Source: an uncultured Eubacteriales bacterium
GTDB lineage: Bacteria; Bacillota; Clostridia; Oscillospirales; Acutalibacteraceae
Assembly (NCBI GenBank): GCA_934630515.1
Contig: CAKTVV010000007.1
Span: 67,580 to 131,579 of the forward strand
Reading direction: 5' to 3'
Length of the DNA: 64,000 nucleotides
Positions 42,105-51,838 of this stretch are shown here, one piece after another. The notes beneath the pieces were generated by a model. That model worked only from the letters and a program-made list of their open reading frames with translations. It made no database searches and was not told the origin of the DNA. The number at the start of each line of letters is the position of its first letter. Position 1 is the stretch's first letter. Made by a program: the position numbers and the translations under genes.

Positions 42105-43838
42105 TTACCGGGATTTTTCCCAGGCGCAGAACCGCTTATAGGCGGTATTTACCACCGACAAACGTGTATCCATCTTATAGGAGGATTTTACGGTATTCAC
42201 ATAGGAATCCCAGTCCGAATCCACGCTCTTGGTGCCGGTGATGAACTGCTTCCGCATATCGTACACATACTGGTTATAATCCCCCAGCTCCGCCAGCTTG
42301 GCGGACTCCGACTGGAGATAGGTCAGGTGGGGAAAATAATACTTCTGCTGCGCCTTCGGTTCAATGAGATTGGCTTTCAGCGTACCAATGCTGCTGCTCA
42401 TTATGCTTTCGGGAGTGGACTTGGCGTTCACAATCTCCAGCTTGTTATAGTCACCGCCCACGCATTTGGGCAGGCAATAGCCGGGGGTCAGCGTATATCC
42501 ATATTCCCGGGCAGTCTTGCCGGAGGGGATTTTATCGTTGTGCAGGGTCACCTTGTTGCCGCTCCTGGTCCAGTAATTGCCCTCGGAGCCGTAGCTGGCA
42601 ATCAGCGTGCCCTCGGTGGAATACAGCCAATCGCACAGACGCACGGCCGCCTCCGGATACTTGCAGGATTTGGTGACGATGAACCATTCCGCCCAGGTAT
42701 TCTCATACTTGACGTTGGACCATGTGCCGCCCTTATCGGCATTCAGCACCGGCACCATCGTCCAGTTGGCGTTGAATTTGTCGGCAGAGAACGCCATATC
42801 GGGGGAATCGCACAGCACCATGCCCACCTTGTCGGCATCGGTCAGAGCTTTCACGTCGCTCTCGCCGGAGGCAAAGGACAGCAGCCCGGCACTGAACAGT
42901 CCGTTGAAATAGCGCAGACCGTCCCGATACTCGTTGGCGATGGGGGCAAACTGCACCTTATTGGAATCGTCGATGTACAACCAGTTATGATAGGTGGAGA
43001 TGCCGAACATACCGAACACGGAAGGGCCCACATCCTGCCCGGCATCGGAGGTGCAGACCAGCGGGGTCTTGGAGGGATACTTCTTCTTGAAGGCTGCCAG
43101 CACATCCCGCAGTTCGTCGGTGGTCTGGGGGATGGACTTGCCCGCCGCCTTCAGCCAGGTCTTGTTCACATACAGCAGGTCGCAGAAATTCTGCCGGTCG
43201 TTGACAAAGGGCAGCATATAGATGCCGTTATCCTCTGCCGTGCAGATGTATTCCGCCTCCGGATACTGCTGAAACACCTTTTTGATGTTGGTGCCGTATT
43301 TGTCGATATAGGAATTGAGCTTCGTCAGCTTGCCCTGCTGAATATACGCTGTGTGACCGGAGGGGGCAACGCCCATATACAGGTCGTAGGGATTGGTGCT
43401 GCTGGCATAGGCCAGAGTCAGCTTCGTGGATACCTCCGACTGGACGCAGGTGGTCCATTCCAGCTTAATATTCAGATTCTTTTCCACATACTTGGTGAAA
43501 TCGCTGTTGGCAAAATTGCACTGACCGCCGGTATAATCCCGGGCCAGCACCTTAAAGGTGATCTTGTCCTTGGCAATCTTCGTGCCGGAGGTGTAGCAAC
43601 TGTTGATCACCTCCGTTTTGCCGCCGGTGGAGCCGGAATTGTTCCCGCCGGTGCCGTTGCCGCCGGAGGAGTTCCCGTCTGACGTGCTGCCGTCACTGTT
43701 GTCCCGGGGCGCATTGCTCTCATAGATGATCTCATCCTCATAGATGATGGACGTGGTGGGCTGTCTGCCGCAGGCGCAAAGGCTCGTGAGCATGATCAGT
43801 GCCAGAACCAGTGCCAGCGCTCTTGACATGCGTTTCAT
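42105..43838 (-). CDS. Extracellular solute-binding lipoprotein of a CUT1 importer
   Basis: Solute-binding protein of 577 residues. The signal peptide ends at a lipobox-like LCAC. An acidic region and a very Ser/Gly/Asn-rich linker (~50-75) lead to a family-1 binding domain with typical blocks such as YDLYMGVAPSG, YICTAEDNGIYMLPFVNDR, LLYVNKTWLKAAG and a late LCDWLYSTEGTLIASYGSEGNYW. It should capture sugar at the outer membrane face for the permeases encoded just upstream. The ATG at 43838 has CAGGAGG nearby. Family-1 binding proteins of this size are often for oligosaccharides. Confidence 0.88.
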   Translation of the reverse strand: MKRMSRALALVLALIMLTSLCACGRQPTTSIIYEDEIIYESNAPRDNSDGSTSDGNSSGGNGTGGNNSGSTGGKTEVINSCYTSGTKIAKDKITFKVLARDYTGGQCNFANSDFTKYVEKNLNIKLEWTTCVQSEVSTKLTLAYASSTNPYDLYMGVAPSGHTAYIQQGKLTKLNSYIDKYGTNIKKVFQQYPEAEYICTAEDNGIYMLPFVNDRQNFCDLLYVNKTWLKAAGKSIPQTTDELRDVLAAFKKKYPSKTPLVCTSDAGQDVGPSVFGMFGISTYHNWLYIDDSNKVQFAPIANEYRDGLRYFNGLFSAGLLSFASGESDVKALTDADKVGMVLCDSPDMAFSADKFNANWTMVPVLNADKGGTWSNVKYENTWAEWFIVTKSCKYPEAAVRLCDWLYSTEGTLIASYGSEGNYWTRSGNKVTLHNDKIPSGKTAREYGYTLTPGYCLPKCVGGDYNKLEIVNAKSTPESIMSSSIGTLKANLIEPKAQQKYYFPHLTYLQSESAKLAELGDYNQYVYDMRKQFITGTKSVDSDWDSYVNTVKSSYKMDTRLSVVNTAYKRFCAWEKSR

Positions 43839-43884
43839 AATTCGTACCTCCTGAAAAAATATGTCGTGTGAATGCACCGGCGGC

Positions 43885-44829
43885 TTATTCGCCGGTGATG
43901 CCGCTTTTCTCAATGCCCTGCACAAATTTCTTTTGCAGGAACATATACGCCACGAAGATGGGCAGGACGGTGAGGGCGGTGGCCGCCATGGCGGTGCCCT
44001 CCGTGAAGATCTGCGCCATCCCGCCGTCCGATACCGCCCCGGCGGTCGCCCCGCCGGAATTGATGAGCGAATACAGCTCCGGCAGCATCATGGTCAGCAG
44101 AAAATCCTCCTGCCGGACAATGAAAATTCCCGGCTCATAGTAATCGTTCCAGTGCCATACCATGGACAGCACCAGCACCACCATGATGGAGGAGCGAGCG
44201 GTCGGCAGCGCGATGCGGAAAAAGGTACCCACCGGACCGCAGCCGTCAATGGCGGCTGCCTCCTCCAGAGATTTGGGCAGCGACAGGAAAAACTGCCGGA
44301 ATATGAAGATGAACAGCCCGCCCTGCAGCCCGAAGCCGAACAACGTCGGCAGCCAAAGAGCTGCGCTGGACTGGGAGATGCCCATGGCGCCGTACAGCAG
44401 ATACCGGGGAATGATGATGGTCTGGATCGGCACGATGATGGACAGGATCAGCAGCGTGAAGGCATACCGTTTTCCGTAGAAATTATACCGGGCAAAGCCG
44501 TAGCCCACATAGGCGCAGGAAAAGATGTGTCCGGCGGTGCAGACGGCTGTGATGACCGCCGTATTCAGCAGCCGACGGGGATAATCCAGCACCTCCAGGC
44601 TCACCTGATAGTTCTTCAGGTAGAATACGGAGGGTACCCAGTTGACCGTGGCATCCAGAATATCGTCCGGGGACTTGAAGGAAGTCACCAGCATATAAAG
44701 AAATGGGTACAGAAAGGTATACACCAGATCCAGCAAAAACACATACAGCAGGATCTTCAGCAAAATCCCCGGACCCCGCAGCCGTGCCTTTTGCAGACCG
44801 GTCTGAAATGTCAAGCTCTCTTTACTCAT
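43885..44829 (-). CDS. Sugar ABC permease, MalG-like (second importer)
   Basis: CUT1 permease of 314 residues with six membrane segments (the first at ~26-50). The EAA loop EEAAAIDGCGPVGTFFRIALP, which docks an ATPase, is present. The last segment is LTVLPIFVAYMFLQKKFVQGI. It pairs with the permease just upstream, whose stop it almost touches. The ATG at 44829 follows GGAGG. No ATPase gene occurs in the locus, so a shared MsiK/UgpC-like ATPase encoded elsewhere would be needed. About 55 residues between segments 5 and 6 form a longer loop than usual. Confidence 0.92.
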   Translation of the reverse strand: MSKESLTFQTGLQKARLRGPGILLKILLYVFLLDLVYTFLYPFLYMLVTSFKSPDDILDATVNWVPSVFYLKNYQVSLEVLDYPRRLLNTAVITAVCTAGHIFSCAYVGYGFARYNFYGKRYAFTLLILSIIVPIQTIIIPRYLLYGAMGISQSSAALWLPTLFGFGLQGGLFIFIFRQFFLSLPKSLEEAAAIDGCGPVGTFFRIALPTARSSIMVVLVLSMVWHWNDYYEPGIFIVRQEDFLLTMMLPELYSLINSGGATAGAVSDGGMAQIFTEGTAMAATALTVLPIFVAYMFLQKKFVQGIEKSGITGE

Positions 44830-44831
44830 CG

Positions 44832-45701
44832 TCAAACCTCCGCCACCCGCTTGATAAAGGGACGCATGGCGGCAAACACGATCCCGACCAGCGCCAGCAC
44901 AAACAGGAAATACACCCAGCCCATCGCTGCGGAAAATTCAAATTGCACATGCTCACCGTTGAAGGCGTTGGCAATAATGTAATTGACCACCTGACTGTCC
45001 TCGATGGTGGACGCCACAATGGTGTATACCGTGGTCAGCAGCAGCACCGGGGTGATCATGGGCAGAGTGATCTTCCAGAACATTTCCCATTCGGTGGCAC
45101 CGTCCACCCGTGCCGCCTCATACAGCGCCGGGGAGATCTGCTGGATGCCCGCCAGAGTGATCACGATCTGCACGCCGCTTTTCCACAGCACGGTGGTGAT
45201 CCGGCTGAAAAAGGCAGCGCACACCTCGGTGATCTCCGGCCCCAGATAATCCGTCACCACCTTGGGCATCAGGATGCCCCGGGCGACCTCCATACTCTGG
45301 GAATCCACTCCCTGCCCCAACAGCTGATTCATCACAAATCCGGTGCCCAGTAGCACCGGCAGGAAGAACACCGACCGGAAGAAACCCTGCCCCTTGATGT
45401 TGCGGCTGAGCAGGATCGCCAGGATCAGCGAAAAAATCACGATCATCGGCAGATTGATGAGGGTGTTGGAAACGGTATCCCAGAAATACGGAATAAACTT
45501 GACATCGGTGAAGAACGCCTTTTTATAATTGACAAGCCCCACAAACGCCATATGGGAAAAGTCGTTGTTTTCCAGCTTGGAAAAGCTGAGAATAAAGGAA
45601 AACAGAAAGGGATACACCAGCATCGCCAGCCCGATGACCATCCACGGACCGACGAAAATGAGACCGGTCAGTTTCCGCTTTTGTTCAAATGTCCGCTTCA
45701 C
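44832..45701 (-). CDS. Sugar ABC permease, MalF-like (second importer)
   Basis: CUT1 permease of 289 residues with six membrane segments and the motif YEAARVDGATEWEMFWKITLP as EAA loop. It begins KRKLTGLIFVGPWMVIGLAML, as usual in LacF/UgpA-type proteins. It lies 4 bp after the stop of the DUF5696 gene and is followed by its MalG-like partner. The two importers of the locus are separated by the NHL, Yip1-like and DUF5696 genes. Confidence 0.93.
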   Translation of the reverse strand: MKRTFEQKRKLTGLIFVGPWMVIGLAMLVYPFLFSFILSFSKLENNDFSHMAFVGLVNYKKAFFTDVKFIPYFWDTVSNTLINLPMIVIFSLILAILLSRNIKGQGFFRSVFFLPVLLGTGFVMNQLLGQGVDSQSMEVARGILMPKVVTDYLGPEITEVCAAFFSRITTVLWKSGVQIVITLAGIQQISPALYEAARVDGATEWEMFWKITLPMITPVLLLTTVYTIVASTIEDSQVVNYIIANAFNGEHVQFEFSAAMGWVYFLFVLALVGIVFAAMRPFIKRVAEV

Positions 45702-45705
45702 AGTC

Positions 45706-47895
45706 TCACTGTCCTTTCACAACGGTAAAATCCATCGCCGGCACCGTCACCCCATCCTGCACGACCTCGCTGTCGCCGTAATTCAGCAGCACCGCCGTGC
45801 CGCTGCCGTAGGTGATGCGCACCAGATTGTCCGACAGGCGCTCGTGGCGATCGATGGTCTCGCTCCAGTGATCCCCCAGCCGCTGCGCCATATCCGTATA
45901 GGTGGCAAGAATAATTTCCTTCCAATCGGCATATTCCGAGGAATAGATGCCGTCATAGTCCGTCCCCTGCAGCAGATTCGGAGAATTTTCGGTCACGACG
46001 AAATGGGGCAGGGAGCCGGTCTCGATGAATTGCAGCTTCTGATACCGGTAGTCGTGACTCAGATTCGCCGCTGTCCCCGAATAGCTCTTATATCCGTGCA
46101 CCACCATCGAATAAAAGGGCACGGCGGCATCGCACTGATAATAGCCGGAATCGGTCTCCGGAATGGCATACAACCGGTCGGCAAAGGAGAAAGTATATAA
46201 CCCGCCACCGGAAACCGCCACATTTTCCTGCCCCTCCAGTACCGCACGCTCCCGTTCAATGATCTGGGTGCGGGTGGTGGCGTTGGTTTCCCCCAGACTG
46301 CTCAACAGGATACGGCCCATATCCAGATAGCAATAGCCGCTGCTTTTCTGCGCTGCAGACAGCTTCCGGGCATAGGCCTCCAGCGTCTGCACGGGGTTGA
46401 GGAAAAATAGCTTTTCGGTCTTATCCGTGATCACCACGTCGATGCCGTTACGCAGAGCATCGGATCGGGTATTGAAGCTGCCGGTGTCCCGGTTTCCCTG
46501 CAGGATGTTGCAGCCCAGATACATATGGCCGCCGTTCTTTGCCACGGCTGCACCCAGCTTATCCAGCGCCCCCTGTCCGCCCAGAGCGGAGGCGGCGCCG
46601 GTCCCGGTAGGCAGCGCCGTATAGCCCCCGTCGCACCAGCCCTGCAGCAGTAAATCCACCCGATCCACGCCGCTGTTTTTCAGATCCTCCACGATCTCCT
46701 GCGCCCCGGCATAGGTGGTCAGCTTTTGCAGCAAATCGCCCAAAATGCCGCTCTTCACGATCCCCATAAACAGCTCCAGCGACAGGGTCAGCGGGGTATC
46801 CTGCTTTTGCAGCACCTGCCGGTCGGTCAGCACCTGCCGATACAGCACCGCCATATCGCTATAGGTGTTTTGCTGCCCCGGCAGCACATAGTAATGCACC
46901 GTGCGGTCGCCGGCAAACAGCTCCTCGCCGATGGTGTCGATCTCTCCGGAGGACTTGGAGGCAAACTCGTATTTCACCGCCGAAGCCACCCGGTAATTCA
47001 GCCGGAATGCCGCCTGATAAAAGGTGTCCACCGACAGGTCGAGCGCGGCGTTTTCCGCACCCTGCTCGATCTCCGCAAATATTCCGCCTACTGTATGTTT
47101 GATGCCGTAACAGGGAAGCATAAAGGATTTTAGATCCTGATATTCCGCCTCCTCCAGAGCAGAAAAATCCGCCTGATCCGCACAATAAATCGGATAGGAA
47201 TAAAACTCCGGCTGCTCCTTTTTATAGGTCGCCACATTCATCAGCGCCCCGGAGCCGTCCGGATACAGCACATAGCCGTCCTCCCCGGGCTTGGCCGCCC
47301 CGAAGAAGGGGCACAGCTGGATGGACACCAGCCGCAGCCCGTCGCTCTCCACGATGGAGGACTGGGGGATGCGCACGCACAGCCCGTTCTCCTCCAGCGA
47401 CGCCACTACATCGAGATCGAGCTTCCCATCCATAAAGTCCACATGGAGAGTAACAGTGCCGCTATCCACGGCGGCGGAAACCGCAAACTGATTCTCCGTC
47501 GCATTCACCAGCTCCGCCTCTGCCGTAGTCTTGCCATCCTCGCTGTATTCCAGTGTCAGCAGCCGGCTGTAAGCGCTCTCCGGCAGCGCATCCACGGCGT
47601 AATAGGAATCGTCCACCGCCGTGCCGTATACCTTGCCGGTGGATCTCTCCTCCAGAAACAGGTCCACGCCCTGCTCATAGAAATACAGCCGGAACCGCTC
47701 GTTTTCCCCCACCAGCCGCATCTGGTGCAGCGGCGGCTTTTCGGCGGTCTGCGTGCCGCCGTTGAGCAGGTAATCCAAATATTCCTCCATGGAGGAAAAG
47801 CCCTCCGGCACCGTCTCCGCCAGCACGGCAAAGCAGCTGAGCAGCAGCACCGCAGCTGCAAGGAAAAGGGCAGCGATCTTCTTCTGTTTCGTCAT
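45706..47895 (-). CDS. DUF5696 secreted protein (TIM-barrel-like)
   Basis: Protein of 729 residues with a signal peptide (IAALFLAAAVLLLSCFAVLAE) and no lipobox. After an N-terminal beta-rich region comes YVLYPDGSGALM, then segments such as LSLELFMGIVKSGILGDLL, a barrel-like stretch with GVDRVDLLLQGWCDGGY and GHMYLGCNILQG, and a late FVVTENSPNLLQGTDY. This is the DUF5696 pattern, seen next to sugar importers in Gram-positive bacteria. A glycosidase function is plausible from the barrel shape but is not proven. The ATG at 47895 follows GGGAGG. Confidence 0.82.
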   Translation of the reverse strand: MTKQKKIAALFLAAAVLLLSCFAVLAETVPEGFSSMEEYLDYLLNGGTQTAEKPPLHQMRLVGENERFRLYFYEQGVDLFLEERSTGKVYGTAVDDSYYAVDALPESAYSRLLTLEYSEDGKTTAEAELVNATENQFAVSAAVDSGTVTLHVDFMDGKLDLDVVASLEENGLCVRIPQSSIVESDGLRLVSIQLCPFFGAAKPGEDGYVLYPDGSGALMNVATYKKEQPEFYSYPIYCADQADFSALEEAEYQDLKSFMLPCYGIKHTVGGIFAEIEQGAENAALDLSVDTFYQAAFRLNYRVASAVKYEFASKSSGEIDTIGEELFAGDRTVHYYVLPGQQNTYSDMAVLYRQVLTDRQVLQKQDTPLTLSLELFMGIVKSGILGDLLQKLTTYAGAQEIVEDLKNSGVDRVDLLLQGWCDGGYTALPTGTGAASALGGQGALDKLGAAVAKNGGHMYLGCNILQGNRDTGSFNTRSDALRNGIDVVITDKTEKLFFLNPVQTLEAYARKLSAAQKSSGYCYLDMGRILLSSLGETNATTRTQIIERERAVLEGQENVAVSGGGLYTFSFADRLYAIPETDSGYYQCDAAVPFYSMVVHGYKSYSGTAANLSHDYRYQKLQFIETGSLPHFVVTENSPNLLQGTDYDGIYSSEYADWKEIILATYTDMAQRLGDHWSETIDRHERLSDNLVRITYGSGTAVLLNYGDSEVVQDGVTVPAMDFTVVKGQ

Positions 47896-47909
47896 ACGCT
47901 TTTCCTCCC

Positions 47910-48536
47910 TCACAGCTTATAGGAAAACTCTTTGAACACATCGGTGAAAAATGTGGCAAACTGCACGGTCATCGAAGCCACCAGCAGGATCACCGCCCAG
48001 ATCACCGCCATCATCAGCAGCGAAAGGAGCGCCACCCCGACGGTTTTCATAAAGGAATAATCGTTGAGCTGCATCAGCGCAAAAAAGATCAGCGCCAGCA
48101 CCCACAGCAGCACCACCACCCGCAGGAACTGATACAGCCCCGCCTGAGAGGAGCCGCACAGATTGGAGAGCAGCCCCAGCACCGGGGTCAGCACGATATA
48201 CGGCACCAGCGCATAGGCATAGGCGGTGAACTGCTCCTTAAACTTGCTTTCGCCGGACAGGATGGCGGTCATGGCATACGCCGCCACCGTCCAGGTCAAC
48301 AGCGGGACGATCACCATGGCACATTCCAGCCCCAGATTAGCGTCGGTAGTCTTTTTCTCTGCGAAGAGGAAATGCACCATGAAGATATAGGCATAATTCA
48401 CTGCAATCGCCAACAGATATAAGAGCGCCGGCTGCCACAGGGGCAGGGAGTCCCGCTCCCGCTTCACGATGACCATACAATCCGCCGGGTGGAACACGAT
48501 CATCAGGCACTTCTTCAAAAAGGACATCCGCTTCAC
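47910..48536 (-). CDS. Yip1-like multi-pass membrane protein
   Basis: Membrane protein of 208 residues with five to six hydrophobic segments: LLYLLAIAVNYAYIFMVHFLF, AMVIVPLLTWTVAAYAMTAIL, YALVPYIVLTPVLGLL, VVVLLWVLALIFFALM and VALLSLLMMAVIWAVILLV. The middle SGESKFKEQFTAYAYALVPYI block is typical of Yip1/YIP1-family proteins. It starts at a GTG (48536) with GGAGG nine bases upstream and overlaps the NHL gene stop by four bases. Its function in a sugar locus is not known; it may hold the outer proteins or regulate the importer. Confidence 0.8.
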   Translation of the reverse strand: MKRMSFLKKCLMIVFHPADCMVIVKRERDSLPLWQPALLYLLAIAVNYAYIFMVHFLFAEKKTTDANLGLECAMVIVPLLTWTVAAYAMTAILSGESKFKEQFTAYAYALVPYIVLTPVLGLLSNLCGSSQAGLYQFLRVVVLLWVLALIFFALMQLNDYSFMKTVGVALLSLLMMAVIWAVILLVASMTVQFATFFTDVFKEFSYKL

Positions 48537-49963
48537 CGTGCGCCACCTCCGTAATAGTAGTCGCTGAGCAGCCGATCGGAGCGGCGCTTGAGAAACCGCA
48601 GCAGCAAAAGCGCTCCGACCACCGCCGCTGCCACCGCCGCCACCACCTGTCCGAAGTGATCCCGGAAATAGGTATACTGGGCATCCCCGAAGGCCTTGCC
48701 GTAGCCAGCCTTATTGTTGGCCAATCGATAGTAGCGCTGGGCCTCCGCCGTATTCTTCTCCTTATAATAGCAATCGCCGATCCCCTTATTGGCGACGGGA
48801 TAGTTGGCGTCCAGCTCCAGCACCTGCCCCCATGCCTCCCGGGAGGCAGCATACTCTCCCTTGGCATAGTGGTCGATAGCCGCCGTCACATTCCGCATAA
48901 AGGAGGTCTTCTGAAACCGATGCACATAGCCGGTGCTCTTATCCAGCACAAACAGATCCCCGGCGGAGTTTTCGTCGATGGCGATGGGCTGATTGAACAT
49001 CCCCTTGATGCTGCCGTGACCGCCGAACACCGACAGCATATTGCCGTCGCCGTCGTACACGAAAATACTCCCGGAATAGCTCTCAATGGCATAGATCAGC
49101 CCGTCCGCATCGGCGCACAGATCCACAAACCGGGGATTGACAAACCGGTTAATTTCTTCGTTGTAGTATTTCGCCCCGAAAAACTGCTGCACGTAGACGT
49201 TATCCCCCACCATATTGATCCGCTGAATCTGGTTGGAAGTGGCCTCCTCGCCGGTGGTGGTATACACCATCCCGTCGGGGCCCAGATCAAAGGAATAATA
49301 GGAGGCAGCCGTATCCTTGATGAGCTTGGACTGCTGCTCCTTGGAGGCAAAGGTACGGATGAACAGCCGCTTGAGACTAAAGCCCAGCTTATTGTCACCG
49401 ATGTAGCCCTTGAACTCGTTGTTGGCGTCGATCATCATCAGATACTGGCTTTTCATCGTATAGATATAGCCCTGCTCCGACACAGCGATCTTGCTCACCT
49501 GAAAGGTGGTATCCTCCGACAGCATCTCCGTTTGGGGCTTGACGAACTCCTCGATATACTCCCCCGCCGGGTCAGTGTGGACGATGCGCTCATTGGCAGT
49601 GTCGGCGATATACAGGTCGCCGTTCGCTGTCACATACACGCCGCCGGGGGATGCCAGCGTACCGCCGCAATCAAAGGCGGCGGCAAAGCTGCCGTCGGGA
49701 TTCAGCTTTACAATGCGGTTGTTGCCAGTATCAGCGATGTATACGCAGTCATCCTTACCCACAAACAGGTCGGTGGGCTCACTAAGCCGTCCGCCCGCCT
49801 CACCGAATTCCCGGTAGAAGCCGCCGATGCGATGGGTCTGCGGGATAGAGACCCGGCTGCCCTCGCTGTCCAGCACATATTCCTGCGCCGCCGCACCGGC
49901 TCCCAGCTGCAGCGGAAACGCCAACAGCGCCGCCAGGGAAAGCACCGCTATGATTTTTCTCAT
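48533..49963 (-). CDS. NHL-repeat membrane protein
   Basis: Protein of 476 residues with a signal peptide (KIIAVLSLAALLAFPLQLGAGAAA). A beta-propeller of NHL repeats follows (LSEPTDLFVGKDDCVYIADTGNNRIVKL-type units from ~60 to ~350). Next is a TPR-like helical stretch (YAKGEYAASREAWGQVLELDANY, KEKNTAEAQRYYRLANNKAG) and a C-terminal membrane segment VVAAVAAAVVGALLLL with RFLKRR as stop-transfer. The propeller and TPR face outside. NHL propellers usually bind proteins or glycans. The ATG at 49963 lies 11 bp after the permease stop, with GGAG just before. Confidence 0.85.
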   Translation of the reverse strand: MRKIIAVLSLAALLAFPLQLGAGAAAQEYVLDSEGSRVSIPQTHRIGGFYREFGEAGGRLSEPTDLFVGKDDCVYIADTGNNRIVKLNPDGSFAAAFDCGGTLASPGGVYVTANGDLYIADTANERIVHTDPAGEYIEEFVKPQTEMLSEDTTFQVSKIAVSEQGYIYTMKSQYLMMIDANNEFKGYIGDNKLGFSLKRLFIRTFASKEQQSKLIKDTAASYYSFDLGPDGMVYTTTGEEATSNQIQRINMVGDNVYVQQFFGAKYYNEEINRFVNPRFVDLCADADGLIYAIESYSGSIFVYDGDGNMLSVFGGHGSIKGMFNQPIAIDENSAGDLFVLDKSTGYVHRFQKTSFMRNVTAAIDHYAKGEYAASREAWGQVLELDANYPVANKGIGDCYYKEKNTAEAQRYYRLANNKAGYGKAFGDAQYTYFRDHFGQVVAAVAAAVVGALLLLRFLKRRSDRLLSDYYYGGGAR

Positions 49964-49974
49964 TGTCACTCCGC

Positions 49975-50871
49975 TCATTCCTTTATCCCCGAATGCGCCA
50001 TCGTATTCATCACTTTCCCCTGCATCACGGTATACACGATGATGGTGGGAAATACGGTCACAAACGCCGCAGCCGCCATGGCGCCCGCCGTCGCCAGACT
50101 GGCGGCGCCCGCTCCGCCGGCGATAGTCTGTACCGCCAGCGGCAGGGTCTTCAGCGCATCCGACTGGAGATAGATGACCGGCCCCAGATAGTCGTTCCAC
50201 GAGGCGGTAAAGCTGAACACCACCAGCGTCGCCGTGGCGGATTTGATATAGGGCATGACGATCTTCCAGAAGATCGTCCATTCATTGGCTCCGTCCAGCC
50301 GCGCCGCCTCCAGATAAGTCTCCGGCATCTGCTCCAGAAACTGCTTCACCAGAAAAAAGTTGAACGCCACCCCGATCTTCGGGATGATCAGCGCCCAGAC
50401 CGTATCCAGCAGCCCCAGCGTCTTAATGACGATATAGGATGGGATCAGCGTCACCTGACCGGAGAACATCAACGCCGCCAGGATCAGCGAAAAGATGAGA
50501 CCCGCACCCTTGGGGCGGTGCTTCACCAGCCCGTAGGCGCCCATACAGCAGACCAGCACCGTGCCCAGCACCGTCAGCACCGACACCATAAAGCTATTGA
50601 AGAAATAGCGGGCAAACGGCACCGACGCCCCGTCCAAAGCGGAAAACAGATCCTTAAAATTGGAGAAGGTTGGACGGGTAGTAATGAATTTCGGCGGGAA
50701 CAGATACAGCTCATCCAGGGGCTTCAGCGACGTGGAGATGATATACACCAGCGGCAATATCATAAACAGCGCCAGAGCCGTGAGGAGGATCATCCGGATC
50801 ATCGAGGGAACATTCACCGTGCAGATGTGCTTACCGGCAATGCGGATGCTTTTTCCTTTAACCTCTGCCAC
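49975..50871 (-). CDS. Sugar ABC permease, MalG-like (first importer)
   Basis: CUT1 permease of 298 residues with six membrane segments and EAA loop YLEAARLDGANEWTIFWKIVMP. The N-terminal part has SMIRMILLTALALFMILPLVYIISTSLKP, a typical start, and the late segment is the usual LGPVIYLQSDALKTLPLAVQ. It forms a pair with the permease encoded 11 bp upstream. About 55% of the first importer's genes overlap or lie within 15 bp of each other, which shows co-transcription. Confidence 0.93.
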   Translation of the reverse strand: MAEVKGKSIRIAGKHICTVNVPSMIRMILLTALALFMILPLVYIISTSLKPLDELYLFPPKFITTRPTFSNFKDLFSALDGASVPFARYFFNSFMVSVLTVLGTVLVCCMGAYGLVKHRPKGAGLIFSLILAALMFSGQVTLIPSYIVIKTLGLLDTVWALIIPKIGVAFNFFLVKQFLEQMPETYLEAARLDGANEWTIFWKIVMPYIKSATATLVVFSFTASWNDYLGPVIYLQSDALKTLPLAVQTIAGGAGAASLATAGAMAAAAFVTVFPTIIVYTVMQGKVMNTMAHSGIKE

Positions 50872-50882
50872 AGTATCCCCCC

Positions 50883-51806
50883 TTATCCGTTCTCCGAAAA
50901 CAACTTTCGGAGAATCTTACCCATAAAGAATGTAATGAAGAACAGAATCACCGCAATGGCGGAGGCATACCCCATCTCAAAGCGGACAAACGCAAAATCG
51001 TACAGATGCGCAACGATGGTATGCGCTGCGTAATTGGGGCTGGGGAACCCGGCAATAGCCACCGCAATATCGAATACGCCGAAAGCAGCCACCGTGCTGT
51101 TGATGGCGGCGAACAGCAGCTGGGGCTTCATATTGGGCAGCACGATATAAAACAGCTCCTGCGTGGAGGAGCGGATGCCGTCGATCATCGCCGCCTCGTG
51201 CTGATCCGGAGACAGATTCCGGAATGCCGACAAAAAGGTCAGAAAACCGGTGCCCATGCCCATCCACACGGAAATGAAGATCACCACGCCCAGAATATAC
51301 TTGGGATCGGTCGTCCACTGGATGGGAGAGGAGATCAGCCCCAGATTGGTCAAAAAGCTGTTGATCAGGCCATAGGAATCGCCTGAGAAAAAGTACAGCC
51401 AAACCACCGAAATGGCGGTGCCGCTGACGATGGAGGGGGCATAAATAGCCAGCGCAAAGAACTGGCGGGTGATGCGCAGCTGGTTGATCACCCACGCCAG
51501 CACAAAGGACATCAGCAACGAGATCGGTCCGGAAATAAAGGCGAACAGGAAGGTATTGCGCAGGGCGATCAAGAATTCCTTATCGTCCAGGATCAGGATC
51601 CGGAAATTGCTCAGCCCCACAAAGGAGGGAGCCTCGATCATATTGTAATCGGTGAAGCTCAGCCCGATGCCCACCAGCACCGGTATGAGCGTGAACACCA
51701 CAAACAAGGCGAGAAACGGGGCCAAAAACAGATACCCCACCTTGGTGTTTCGGTAAGCGCTCATCGGCTGCCCGGTCTTGAATAGTTTTTGTAAAGCTGT
51801 TTTCAT
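50883..51806 (-). CDS. Sugar ABC permease, MalF-like (first importer)
   Basis: CUT1 permease of 307 residues with six membrane segments, first near VGYLFLAPFLALFVVFTLIPVLVGIGLSF, and the EAA-type loop HEAAMIDGIRSSTQELFYIVLP. The ATG at 51806 has AAGGAG nine bases upstream. A second start at 51842 overlaps the upstream stop (ATGA) and has a weaker GGGAG; it adds 12 residues and cannot be excluded. It accepts substrate from the fused solute-binding protein encoded just before. Confidence 0.92.
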   Translation of the reverse strand: MKTALQKLFKTGQPMSAYRNTKVGYLFLAPFLALFVVFTLIPVLVGIGLSFTDYNMIEAPSFVGLSNFRILILDDKEFLIALRNTFLFAFISGPISLLMSFVLAWVINQLRITRQFFALAIYAPSIVSGTAISVVWLYFFSGDSYGLINSFLTNLGLISSPIQWTTDPKYILGVVIFISVWMGMGTGFLTFLSAFRNLSPDQHEAAMIDGIRSSTQELFYIVLPNMKPQLLFAAINSTVAAFGVFDIAVAIAGFPSPNYAAHTIVAHLYDFAFVRFEMGYASAIAVILFFITFFMGKILRKLFSENG

Positions 51807-51838
51807 CTGCCGCTGCTCCTTGCTGTTTTCGCAGGTAG

